A stretch of DNA of 51,749 nt from a virus: positions 1-51,749 of IMG/VR virus record IMGVR_UViG_3300025012_000122; one strand, 5' to 3'. The translations under genes were made by a program, and so were the position numbers. Below, in pieces: positions 23,713 through 35,100 of the stretch (its first letter is position 1; each line of letters begins with the position of its first letter). The notes beneath the pieces are model-generated. The model made no database searches and was not told the DNA's origin. It worked only from the letters and a program-made list of their open reading frames with translations.

Positions 23713-24240
23713 CTACCAAGCTATTGCATTTACTTCTTCAATCGTTAAAGCCGCTTCTATTTGAGCGCGAAGGGTTCTTGACTTTTGATGTATTAAATCA
23801 CCTTGTACTGCCATTGTAATAGGCATTTGCATCATTTGCGTTCCATCTAATAACATAGTCGAATTATCTTGACAAGTCCACATAATTGAGAAGTCGGGTA
23901 TAACTTGTGCTGCTTGCACAGCTATTCCAATCCTTCTGATAGATGCAGGATCGGAATCAATACGCTTACCCATATAATCAAAACCGGCTTGTTCCGCATT
24001 GTCTCTTGCTCTTTTTATCTCCTCCCACTTCAATTCTTTAATTCTTTCCAAAGACAACATATTATTTACTACAGGCACGCCGTTGATTATGTGCGTTGCC
24101 TTTTCCATTTCTCGTAAGTTGTCAGGAGTACCTTTGAAGTGTAGGAACTTGTGAATGGAGGGATCACTATTGTAATCAGCCGATGAATCGTCAAATATAC
24201 CAACCTTCTTACCCGTCGCTATTTCATACACACATATCAT
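23713..24240 (-). CDS. DUF4376 tail-associated protein (tail fibre assembly-like)
   Basis: A 175-residue protein whose C-terminal ~110 residues match DUF4376: LKWEEIKRARDNAEQAGFDYMGKRIDSDPASIRRI, then IMWTCQDNSTMLLDGTQMMQMP and a helical end SRTLRAQIEAALTIEEV. This domain is common in small phage proteins next to tail fibre genes, where it may act as a fibre assembly factor or fibre-tip component. The start overlaps the stop of the tail tip gene (24237-24240), so it is co-translated with it. Confidence 0.8.
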   Translation of the reverse strand: MICVYEIATGKKVGIFDDSSADYNSDPSIHKFLHFKGTPDNLREMEKATHIINGVPVVNNMLSLERIKELKWEEIKRARDNAEQAGFDYMGKRIDSDPASIRRIGIAVQAAQVIPDFSIMWTCQDNSTMLLDGTQMMQMPITMAVQGDLIHQKSRTLRAQIEAALTIEEVNAIAW

Positions 24241-27200
24241 TTTACTGTCCCCTCTATAGAGAATACAACTTTGACTATTTCTTTAGCTCCTGAAAACAGG
24301 GCAATGTTTGCATACAAAGCTACCGTATGTGTACCGGCACTTAGGTAGACACGATTACTCACAGCGTTACCTCCCAAGAGTGCCGCGACAGCACCATACG
24401 CATGGGAATCTACAGTTACACCGTCCATTCTTATCTCATAGTAATAAAATTCATCGCCGGATACACTCCCGTTCTTGTCAACAAATGTCGTAATGTTGTA
24501 ATATGTGCTATGTCTCACTGTGAAAGAGTAATACGTCACAAGAGCCGGATTAAGTAGAGACTTGACACCATTGTAAAAATTTGTTGCTATGGAAGCATAT
24601 CTTTGTACAGATACAGCTTCACCAGCAATAACGGCAGTGTCCACATAGATAGCGTCGGCATATATTTTACCACCGTCAATCTTAGTTGTGTCTTCAGGTC
24701 TAGCCCAATCATTCGTTTTGGTCAAAGCTGGATCAGCATACGCCTGTGCTGCGGCTAGTGCTGCGTTTGCTTTGTTCGTTGCATCCTGTATGGCTCTTTG
24801 TTCTTCTGCTGTTACAATACCGTCTGCGTAAGCCTCAGCTATAACCCGTTCAGATTCCGCTTTAGCGTCTGCATATGTCTGTGCTGCTGCTTTAGCATCA
24901 TCTGTGTACTTCTTTAAGTCTTGTTGTGAAATGGACCAAGCCGAAGCCTTGTTACCCTCTTCCACCATAACACAACTAAAATCCACATAACCCGAAGCGT
25001 TACCGTTTACAGATATATACGGCCCGTAAGAATCCACGTTAACCCCCCATGTAACAACAAAAACATATCGTTGCCATGAGGTATTGATGGTGGGGTTAGA
25101 AACTGGTATGATTTCTATCGGAGCAACACCCCATCCTAGAAAGGTATTAACAGCAGCGGTTATACTACCAGTCTTAGCATAAAAGCTGATAGTGTAAGTT
25201 GTTTCAGTCTGCCAGCCCAAATTCGCGTAATAAATTATACCTTTTGAGGATGTATTGCTGGTAAAAGACACACGTAGAGCATTGGTTCCTTCTCTACCAC
25301 CACCTTCTATCAATTCTAAACTTGCTGCTTCTGGACCGTTATTGTACAGTATCCAAGGTACGTACCCTGAAGCAAAGTTGCTATTGGTCAGAACATTTCT
25401 ACCACCTACCACAATAGCACTGTTATCAACTTCTATCTCTTGCCCTGCTGCGTTCTTAGGTGCAGAGGTAAAATGAACAGTGCCGAAAAAGTCACCACCC
25501 ATGAGTTGAAACGTGCCATTCTTATCAATCTTCCATCCAGACTCACCCAAGACATAGTTATCGCTTTGTATGTAATTGCCTATCTTGGCATTGGTTATGG
25601 TTCCGTCTTTTATTGCAGCATTCGACATGTAAACAATGCCATCGTCAACAACGAATGGAACGAGTGCTGTTGCGCTAGCTCCCGGTCCCACTATAGCAAA
25701 CCTGTCAGCTAATATCTCAACAACGCTAGTTACACCGCTGCTCCAAAGACCAATACCGGCGATCTTACCGTTAACGTCTACTTTGATTGTGTATTGGGCC
25801 GTTATGGTCCCTGCTGCGTTGTTAGCGTCAATGGAATACTGTTGTGCTGCTGTAGCGTATCCTTGTGCGTTCTGTACGTGAATACCAGCGTCAATTACTG
25901 CCTGTGTTGCTGTATTGGAAGCACTGACTGTTGTGTTTTTATATCCAAGGGCTAAACCCGCCTCAGTTTGTGCGGAAACTGCACTTTGTTGAGCGGCACC
26001 CGCATACGTACTTGCGTCTTGTCGATATGTATAAGCTGTGTCCCTATAACCGACAGCCGCACTAGCAGCACTACCCGCATTCGTGGCTGCTAGTTCCGCT
26101 GCAACCTTATGATTATCAGCGTCAAGTGCGGCACTCTCAGCCCCTTGTTGTGCCAGTACAGCCGCCGCTCTTGCTAGTTCTGCTTCCTGTGCTGCTGTAT
26201 TCGCATCAACTATCGTTCCGTACTGTCCGCTCAGTGTACCGACAGTATCCATCTTAGCTTTTAAATCAGCATCTAACTGACTGTTGGTAATCTGATTTGT
26301 CAACTTGCTAAGCATGTTTTCAACAGAGTCGATAACAGTACAAGTGAGGATTGCAGTATAGTTGAGAGTCGTGTCACCAAATCCATCATAAGCCGCCGCT
26401 TTAAACGCCCACTCCCCTGCCGTCAATTGGAGGGTTAGTTTGTTTGCGACACCTTTGTATTTCTGGTTGAGTGCTGATGGTGTGAAGTTACCGGCAACAA
26501 GATCGGTGGTCGGTACAGCATATAGCACGTACCCTGCTAAGTCCAACTCAGGTGCAATTGATAACCTTACGTCCACACTTTCAACACCACCCGTTACAGT
26601 AGCTTCTATTGCAGCAGGGGCCGCATTGGAAACTGTGAGGGTTGCGGGGGTTGCGGACTTGTCACCCCATATAGCTACAGCGCGAATTTCAAAAGTTAGA
26701 TTTCTGGAAGGTACGCCTGTGTTATCAACATAGTTCTTTTCGTAATCATATATGTACTGTTCCCCTGCTACAAACTCAGTGCGAAGCAAAGCGCCCGTAC
26801 TGGAATAGACAAGGATCTCGTAATACCTGAACCAATACCAGTCAAGAGGGGGGTTTATACCGGCATCCACCGGAACGGTTGTCAACTCTCTCGGCGCTAC
26901 CTTACGCCATGCGAGTTTGATATCCTTACCAACAAAGACTGTATTCAACCCTTGTCCGAATATCTCAAGCCCACTAACGTTAGGTATATTGGAAACAAGG
27001 GGAGGGAGATACTTGGTTGCCGTAGCCCATACCGTAGTCCCTGAAAGACACTCGGCTCTTAACCTGAAATCGTACTGAGTACTCAGTACGGATATGTTTA
27101 TACGTGTGATTTCAGTATCATCACCGGACGGCATGACAACGTGCGTGTTCCATTGCGCCGTACTGCTCACCCTGTATTGCAACTCGTATGAAACTACCTT

Positions 27201-27557
27201 GGCGACAGCACCCCATGCAATATCTAAAAAAGACAGCACAGAGCCGTCTACCAATACAGTGCTGCCTATTGTTATATCAGATGCGGATAAACTCGGTGCG
27301 GTCGCCCTTGAGAGAAGGATACGCTCGTCAACCTGTTCCTGCTTACCGGCCACAACGGTCCAAACACCCGCGTCATAGGTCCAACAATCAGGAAGGATTC
27401 CAGCGGGTAGAGAAGTAACAGTTACAACTTCAGCCAGTGCAGGAGTTACCCTAGCGTCACACCATCCGTCACCTAAGTTTGTAATTTCGTCGGCTGTAAG
27501 ATCCGCACCAAAATACATTACAAGATGATCTGATTTTCTTCTTATGATTTGGGACAC
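24237..27557 (-). CDS. Tail tip / central fibre protein, gpJ-like (1106 aa)
   Basis: A large distal-tail protein. Several FN3-like modules occupy the first ~430 residues (LDIAWGAVAKVVSYELQYRVS; YDFRLRAECLSGTTVW). A helical, Ala-rich stalk of repeats follows (~440-610: AAQEAELARAAAVLAQQGAES and similar). Then comes a segment typical of gpJ C-terminal (DUF1983-type) regions: DGTITNAKIGNYIQS, GWKIDKNGTFQLMGG. A carbohydrate-binding-like beta domain (GGRNVLTNSNFASGYVPW, ~720-870) and a small C-terminal beta domain complete it. It probably forms the tip that contacts the receptor. Confidence 0.8.
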   Translation of the reverse strand: MSQIIRRKSDHLVMYFGADLTADEITNLGDGWCDARVTPALAEVVTVTSLPAGILPDCWTYDAGVWTVVAGKQEQVDERILLSRATAPSLSASDITIGSTVLVDGSVLSFLDIAWGAVAKVVSYELQYRVSSTAQWNTHVVMPSGDDTEITRINISVLSTQYDFRLRAECLSGTTVWATATKYLPPLVSNIPNVSGLEIFGQGLNTVFVGKDIKLAWRKVAPRELTTVPVDAGINPPLDWYWFRYYEILVYSSTGALLRTEFVAGEQYIYDYEKNYVDNTGVPSRNLTFEIRAVAIWGDKSATPATLTVSNAAPAAIEATVTGGVESVDVRLSIAPELDLAGYVLYAVPTTDLVAGNFTPSALNQKYKGVANKLTLQLTAGEWAFKAAAYDGFGDTTLNYTAILTCTVIDSVENMLSKLTNQITNSQLDADLKAKMDTVGTLSGQYGTIVDANTAAQEAELARAAAVLAQQGAESAALDADNHKVAAELAATNAGSAASAAVGYRDTAYTYRQDASTYAGAAQQSAVSAQTEAGLALGYKNTTVSASNTATQAVIDAGIHVQNAQGYATAAQQYSIDANNAAGTITAQYTIKVDVNGKIAGIGLWSSGVTSVVEILADRFAIVGPGASATALVPFVVDDGIVYMSNAAIKDGTITNAKIGNYIQSDNYVLGESGWKIDKNGTFQLMGGDFFGTVHFTSAPKNAAGQEIEVDNSAIVVGGRNVLTNSNFASGYVPWILYNNGPEAASLELIEGGGREGTNALRVSFTSNTSSKGIIYYANLGWQTETTYTISFYAKTGSITAAVNTFLGWGVAPIEIIPVSNPTINTSWQRYVFVVTWGVNVDSYGPYISVNGNASGYVDFSCVMVEEGNKASAWSISQQDLKKYTDDAKAAAQTYADAKAESERVIAEAYADGIVTAEEQRAIQDATNKANAALAAAQAYADPALTKTNDWARPEDTTKIDGGKIYADAIYVDTAVIAGEAVSVQRYASIATNFYNGVKSLLNPALVTYYSFTVRHSTYYNITTFVDKNGSVSGDEFYYYEIRMDGVTVDSHAYGAVAALLGGNAVSNRVYLSAGTHTVALYANIALFSGAKEIVKVVFSIEGTVK

Positions 27558-27563
27558 TGTACG

Positions 27564-29132
27564 CTACCCCCAAAGAGACAGAGTTAATTTCTCTGATATC
27601 CTATTTTCGATATAACCAACGACTGCCATTTTCTTACTAACATACCCGAAGCGATGAAGCAATACCTGTGTGGTAGTATCTTCCAAAACCAAAGTCACGA
27701 TCATTCCCGGTCTGATATTGGAAGTATGACCGAATGTGTCTATAGGTACGTCTATGTCGATCAAGTCACGTTGCACAGAGTACAATGCTGCACGTCTTGT
27801 TGCCTCTTCTGTGTTCTCTTGAGTCAGTGAGGTTTCTATTTTAAGTTCTTCCGAAAGAGGGTGGTTTGTTTTGACTTCAGGGTTTACAATCTGTGTCTTT
27901 CTCCATTGTTCTTTCAACCACACCTTACGAGCTTCAGTAACACGACCAAAAACCTCAGTCTGTGTCGTTTCGTTCTTAGATCTCAACAGTGTGACAATGT
28001 GTGCAGGTATGCCCCCCTGCGTATCTTGCGTACTTTTGATAGTTGCCTTACTGACAATCGTTGAACCTGTGTTAATGGTATAATCACTGACAGCGTTTAC
28101 AGGGTCCACAAACTGACCTACGAACAAAGTACCATTAGCATCAAAGTACCAATAAGCGCCACATGCTGAACAAATTAGATCGAGTGCCGCTGAGACAGGT
28201 TCACCGTTACCCAAAAACACCCCGCATTCGGCCCGAAAACCCGCATTTAAAGCGTTAATACTTGCGGCGTTATAGTCGGCCCCCACAAGAGTCAAAAGGT
28301 CTGAAATGAGGTTTCCCGGCTTCGCTGTTACCGACCTACCGTAACTCGCTGCGTCACAAGTGATAACCCCTGCCGGTGAAGAACCTAACCTGAAGTAACC
28401 CCCCTGCTCCCACACCTTGTACTTACCGGGGCTAGGTGCGTTAGCTTCCATATCAGCCTGATCTACATACGTACCCTCATATTGTAATTCAAGTCCACCG
28501 TCATAAACGGCGAAAAGGCTACCCATGTAGATAGCCGCTACGCCGGTAGCCGGTGATACTGCGAATATTAGTTTACTTGTGTTGCATTGGATTGGAGTGA
28601 GGTTGAACGCCCTACCCAACAGGAAGGGTTTCGGTTTACCTTTCAGATCCTCCCCTCCCTCAACACCACTAGCTCCTACGTTATCACCTGCAAAGGTACC
28701 GGAAGGAACCGGAACACTTAAATCAAGCTGCTTACCCTTCAAGGAAAACTTAACATCATCTATACCGAAAGTTATACGCTCTATTGTTGCGGTATATATG
28801 ATAGTGTATTGAGCGGGGAACAGTGAACCTAACGGCGCTTCGTAGAGTCTGATAGTACGACCGTCAAAAGAGTACCCCTTCATAAAGTCAAGTGTGCGTT
28901 TATAGTTGCTTAACACAACTTCCCCGAAACTGTATGAAGAGGCTCCGAAAGTCTTACCCCCGCTAAACATACTGTACTTCAGCAAGCCGGGGTCAATGAT
29001 ACCCCCCGCTATGAGTGTGTTAGCGGGGGTTTCATTTGCCGTAGTGGTAAACTCACCACTTGCATACCGTAAGGTTATTATCTGTTCTCCGTCCCATGCT
29101 TCTATTTCAAGGATATGTCTTATACCGATCAT
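27564..29132 (-). CDS. Tail baseplate/hub protein (522 aa)
   Basis: A 522-residue beta-rich protein directly downstream (in transcription) of the tape measure gene; they overlap in ATGA. Position between tape measure and gpJ-like tip is that of distal tail or hub proteins. The C-terminal half has features of hub proteins: a GNLISDLLTLVGADYNAASI helix, SAALDLICSACGAYWYFDANGTLFVGQF, and a TSNIRPGMIVTLVL segment shared with tail-associated hub domains. No lytic domain is visible. The identity is position plus general pattern. Confidence 0.75.
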   Translation of the reverse strand: MIGIRHILEIEAWDGEQIITLRYASGEFTTTANETPANTLIAGGIIDPGLLKYSMFSGGKTFGASSYSFGEVVLSNYKRTLDFMKGYSFDGRTIRLYEAPLGSLFPAQYTIIYTATIERITFGIDDVKFSLKGKQLDLSVPVPSGTFAGDNVGASGVEGGEDLKGKPKPFLLGRAFNLTPIQCNTSKLIFAVSPATGVAAIYMGSLFAVYDGGLELQYEGTYVDQADMEANAPSPGKYKVWEQGGYFRLGSSPAGVITCDAASYGRSVTAKPGNLISDLLTLVGADYNAASINALNAGFRAECGVFLGNGEPVSAALDLICSACGAYWYFDANGTLFVGQFVDPVNAVSDYTINTGSTIVSKATIKSTQDTQGGIPAHIVTLLRSKNETTQTEVFGRVTEARKVWLKEQWRKTQIVNPEVKTNHPLSEELKIETSLTQENTEEATRRAALYSVQRDLIDIDVPIDTFGHTSNIRPGMIVTLVLEDTTTQVLLHRFGYVSKKMAVVGYIENRISEKLTLSLWG

Positions 29133-32100
29133 TGGTTCACCGCCAGTCTTGAGTTAGTTTCAAGAGTTTCAAGTCTTGCTGCCATGTCAGCCATCAATAC
29201 TATCATGCGTTCCAGCTTCTCTTCCATTGAAGTAGTATCAACGGTTGTGTTGTAGTTGCTCGACTGTGCTTCGCTGTTCAGGTAAGGTTGCGGCGTAGGT
29301 GCTGAAGGTACCGGCGAACCAAGTCCCCTACCTATGTCAGTCCAAGGGTTGATCTGACTAATCAGGTTCAGAATGTCAATCGGGTTGTTTTCCTCAAGAG
29401 CCTCTTTGATATCAGTTAACAACTGAACCTGCTTGTTTGCTGCAACGAGTGTCGGGCTGTCATTCATTCCCGCTACGTTGGCAAGAGCTTGTGTCACGGT
29501 CTGGAAATCGGCCATATAAGCCGCACTGGAACCGTTGTAAGCCCTGCTTGCTTCAAGTAACGATCTACCAAGTTCAGCTAGTCTTGCATCGTCACCTGTG
29601 GCCTGTGCGTTCTGGAACGATTTGAGCGTGTCCCGATAAAGAGTCTCAGGGGAACCGGTTGAAAGTTCACCGCTCATGATTTCTTTCAACGCTTGAGCAG
29701 CAGACAGCGCATTGTCAATAAACGATGTGCGTATTTTCTCAGCCGCTTCTTCCGCCGCTTCAGTCATTGTAGCAAACGCAGGTGCTATCTTTATCAGTTC
29801 CACATAGAGGGAAGCACCTACGCTCGTTGTTACGTCAAGCCCCTCAACCAACTTTCTGAATTCAAGATTGGTTTGGGGTACACTGATACCCATTTCGTTG
29901 AAGGCTGCTGAAACCTCCCTGCTTGCCGCTGCTGCTTTCATTGCTTTCTGTTCAAACTCGGTGAACATGGAAGTAAAGTAATCGTCTACCGCACTCTTCA
30001 TATCCTCAAGCCCACCGAAAGCGTCAGCAAGACGGTAAGCTGCGTCTGCACCGGCCAGGCTAGATTCTATCAATGTCTGTCCAACAAGATCGAACATTCC
30101 ATTGACACCCTGTAGCGAAGTGGAAAGCCTGATTATTGCGTCAAATGCGTTCTCACCATAGAAAGCAAACTCCTCAAGCCCCTCCGTTGTCTTGGCAAGC
30201 TGATTTGCTGCGTTGGTGTAGAATTCCTCAAGGTCTTTCTGTATGTCTTCCGGTTTCCTCCCTGCTGTTGATATCTTTTTAGAATCAAGCTGCGCAGAAG
30301 AGAAGTCGGTTTGCGTCCCTAGAACTACTGCGGAACGGGAAATGCTGTTTTTGATATCGTTAAGATACCCAACGAACACGTCTTCTAAACCAGCGTCCAA
30401 GTCAGAGTAAATTGTTTTCTTCTTATCACTACCGAACCAACCACCATCTTTCTTACGGTTTATGTAAGATTGTCCGTCAAGACTCCCATCCTCCAACCCG
30501 AGAGATATGCCGCTACCGGTTGTACGCCACTTGTTACCAATACCGAAAGCATGGCGGATTAATGAGGCTCCGACGGCTATTGCGGCTGTCATACCTCCGA
30601 ATAAATTATCAACTACGGCGATTCCGAAATTGTCTTTCATGTCCTTCCAAGTCTGACTAAACACTCCTTTTTCAAAGTCACCCTCTGCTGTAACCAGACT
30701 CTTGCCAACATTCTTGGAATATCCAGTGGTGAAAAGGTCTGCTATTCTCGTAAGTCCGTCTGCTACTTTGGTGATAGCCATGCTTGCGTTATCAGATGCT
30801 TGAGCAAGAGTCCTTAAACTCTCTTCAGTCTGAAGGTCGCTTGTCGATTTGACCTGTGCGCCTATGGAAGACCCAACCTTACTACCCGAAGAAGATCCAC
30901 CTGAACCAAAGCTACCAGCGGACACGGTAGCAACGGAACCCCCACCACCAAAGCTAGTAGAGGAAATCTTTGCTATCTGAACAGCACCTATTGCCGCTGC
31001 CGATGCCGCCGCTATTACCGCTGCGGGGTACGGTGTGACGGTAGCCAAGGCATTAACTATAGCTGCCGCCGTAGACATAACTGCTGCGGCCATATTGTAC
31101 TGTTTTGCCGTCTCAAATCCTTTCCGGCTGCTTTGGTCCTGTGTGTCGGCCAAAGCGGTAAATAGACCCGCTACGGTGTTCACATAATCTGCCGCCAAAG
31201 TCATCTTGGAGGTCGTTGCTTTCTTCTCAACCGCCAACAACTCTTGCTCCTGCCTACCGATCATAAGGGTTAATGATTCCCTCAATGCCGATATCATAGC
31301 GGTTGTGTTCTTATTGCTTGCTATTTTGGCAGATGCTATTTTAGCGTCTGAGGCTTTGGTAGAACTTTCCAGCTTGTTCTGATAAGCTAGTTCTGCCGCA
31401 ATAGAAGCGTCCTTGGCCTGTGTCAGTAACGTAGGTTGGTTGAAGTACCTAGCCTCATTCTCAGCGGCTATTGCTGCCATAGTTGCCTGATGTACAGTAT
31501 CAATTGCTGCTAGTTGCGCGTCTCTTACTATGGATACCATGTCCAATTCAACTGTACTGGAAGATTGGAGTAGTTCGATCTTGTCTTCTATTGCCTTTCT
31601 TTCCAGATCGTACTTGGCTGTGATAGCTACTTTGTCAGCTTCCATTTGATCTGTGATTGCAGAGAAACCAAAACCTTTACCAGAGGTAGACGAAGCCGCT
31701 TTTAAATCAGCCGAATCCACCATGTTCTGATATTTGATAGCGTTCAATGCATTTTCTTCGTCCTGCCTCGCCTTGATTCTGTCCAGTTCCATTAACTTCT
31801 GTTTTGCTTGAAATGCCGCACCGCCTTTAGCCGCTAAATCCTTGTAAGCTGCGCTCTGTTGCTCTAACGCCTGATTCAGTGCCAATGCTGCAACTACTTC
31901 ACCTTGTGCGTTCAACAAGTCCGCTTGTGGTGCTATCTGCTTGCTCATTTCGTCAAGCCTCAACTGATCTTCTTTCAGCTTCTTCGTCTGCTTCAGAAGT
32001 TCGAGGTTTTCTTTTGCTACGTCCTGTCTTGCCTTGTCACCGTTCAGATTAGCCTCAAGAGACTCCCTTTCAGCAACAGCCATATCAAGACGCGCTTTCT

Positions 32101-35100
32101 GATTGTTCAGTTCGGCCAGTCCTGCACCGAGAGTGTCACCCTGTAAGTGGAGGACTTGTTGATTCAGTTGATCCTTCTGATCTATCAACTCCCTGTTAGA
32201 ACGTCCGATTGCAATGTCGGTATCAACGCTCACATTGCGTAACTGTGCCGACAACTCAATCCCTTTGGTCTGTGCGGCCACAAGTTGCGCCTGTTGTTCC
32301 AGTCTTGCCGCTGCCGCTTTCTTACCTGTAGGGTCTTCCTTCACGCTAAACGCGTCAAGCTTGGAACTCTGAAGGTGTTTTATCAAATCGTTGTTAGCGT
32401 CAATCTCATGCTGAATGCTCTTTTCTTCGATCTTCTGCTTACGTCTGTAAAACTCAGTTGTTGCTATCAATCCATTATCGTGCTTGTCCGTCAGGATTGA
32501 CAAATCTCTTGCCGCGTCTTCTTTGTAACCAGCTATCTTCTTTTCAGAGTTAGCTTTCTGTAAAGCTAACTGAGCGTCAAGGTACTTTCTCAATGCTCCG
32601 AGTCGTTCCGCCTGTTCAGCGTCAACCCTCTCATTCGCTTTGTATTCCGGTTCGGCTCTTTCCTTCTCAATGAAGTTCAACTTCAACCTTGCATTGATAA
32701 TAGTCTGTATGTTGTTTTCCAGATCCTTATAACGATTCTTGTCTTTGTCAGACAGTTCAAAACCGATGTTCTGATCAATCATCTGAGAAAGTTTAAGGTC
32801 CAGTGCATTCAGTTCCTTCTTATACGTTTCGATTGCCGCAAGTTCATTATCACGTAAGCCCAAAGAGGAGTCGGTTAGCGCCCTGTCCTTCAGGTCAACA
32901 GAGGGTTTATAATTGCTTTTACTCATAAGCCGGTCACGCTCATGAATCTTATCAATCTGATCTTGTAGACTCTTCAGAACGTCATCTGCGTCGTTCAGGG
33001 CTTTCTTGTTCGCCTCTTCAGCTTTGTTACCGTAATGGAACCATGCCATTGCAACAATACCCAACAGGGTAATTACGGTCATGACCGGTCCACCTAAAGC
33101 TGCCATTGCGCCCCTGAGAACGCCCATTGCACCCGCCGCAAGCCTTGAGCTAAGGGTAAGTGCTGCGTTTGCTTCCACGGACCTCAATTTAGCCGCTGTT
33201 GCGGCGTTAGTCGCAACTTGCTCGTTTGCGGTTGCGATAGTGGTTGCCGCTGTTGCCGCTGCTAGTTGCTTTTCGATACCGGTTTGTGCTATCTCAGCAA
33301 CAACCAACTGTCTTGCAGCAACACCCCTCTCAGTCAACGCGGAACCGGCCTTTACTTCCAAAGCGTTGTGTGTTGCTACAGCCAATGACAGTTGACGCTC
33401 TATCCCGTTCTGCTGCTTTGCTAATGGAACAAGTTCGTTGATTGCCTTAGTCTTTGCTATGTCAGTTGCCAGCGATTGATTTCTGATTCCTTCCAGAGCA
33501 GCTTCTTCGATAGCAGCTTGTCGCGTATGTGCTGAAAGAGAACGGCGCAGGTTGACCTCTTGTTCCTTAACCAAATTGAGCCCCGTTGATTGGGTTAAGC
33601 TGCGCCCTTCAAAGAACAGTTCGGATTCCCATTTTGCTATCAAAGCTTGTTTCTGTGCCAAGGTAGCCTGAATCTCTGCAACAGTAGCCGCCCGGTTAGC
33701 TTGTTTGGAAACTAGCTTTTTCTCCTGAAGCGCCAAAGTAGCAGCGTCCGTATCCAAGCCTTGCATTTTCGTAACAATTAAAGCTCTTTCAGCTTCGATA
33801 GAATTACGTACCGCTGTGAGGGACGCCACTTCTATCGCAGCTTCCTGTACCTTTAACTCAAGCTTGACTTGACTTGCCGTTGTTGCCGCTTGTGTGGAAG
33901 ATAGGGATTGCATGGAAGTTCTTATGCTTTCCTGTTCTGCCGCATTTGCCGCGAGTTTTGCTTTGGTTTCTGCCAATTTAGCTGCGGTCAATTCCCTAGC
34001 CGCTGTAGCTTCAGCCTTTATCGCATTAGCTGCGGCTAAAGAGGCTTCAGCGTTTGCCGCTCGCTTATACTTGTTCATTCCAGCAACGTCACCACTGATA
34101 ACAGTTGAACCGTCACCGTGCATACCGTTGTTAACACTCACCCGCCCGAATGGGGAAGCTTTGCCCTGTGCTACCTTTATCTGAAGTGCTATCGTCTGCA
34201 TGAGTTCACTGTTCATTGCTTTCTGAACAAGTACATTTGCAGCGACAGCTAACTTATATCCAACGTAAGCTTTTACTATGGTAATAATCGCGTCACCGTA
34301 CTTGTTGAAAAACGAAATCGTTTCCTTTACAAACGATAGTACGCTTTTCAGACTTTCTTTGAGATCCTTCAACCCCTCAAGGACTTCAGGATTCCAATTG
34401 AACTTCTTTCCTTCAGCGTCAACCGTACCCATGTAATCAATCATGGATTTAAGGCCGCGTTTCACTTCAACAAACATAGGCTCAAACGAAATGGAGAGAG
34501 CTTGTTGTGCCGCGTCCTTAAAGTTCGACCACAAACCGGCCCAAGTTTTTTGTGATTCGATACCAGCTTCTTTGAAACCGGACAACCTCCCCATGAGGAA
34601 GCTGAACAGTGCTTCTGTGTCACCTTTGATAGCATGTATATCTTCAGGTCTGATTCCAAGCACCTGTGCAATACGAGAGTTACGGGTAATGTTACCTGTC
34701 AACATGGTGCGTGTTTCTTCCGCGATCTGATCGAAAGGTAATCCGATAGCACCCGCCGCCTGTACCATAGCAACAGTGAAATCCATAACCTTTGACTTAT
34801 CAAATCCCTTACCCATTGCAACAGGTAGCGTAACCTGATAAGCATAGATCAATTGGTCAAGGGTTGCGATTGTGTTGAAGTTCGCAACTCGTAACTGATC
34901 GATCACACCCTTAGAAACGGTCATAGCGGCACTTAAAGCCGATTGCCCCTGAAGCACCTTGCCGGTAATCGTTTCAACGAAACGTCCGCCTGTGGTGAAG
35001 GATGCGGCTATACCGAGTGTTTCCGTTTCGATACGCCCCATGTAATCCAACACACCGACAAGAGCCTCTTTTAGCTTCTGGAATGCGGTTGCTATCCCAT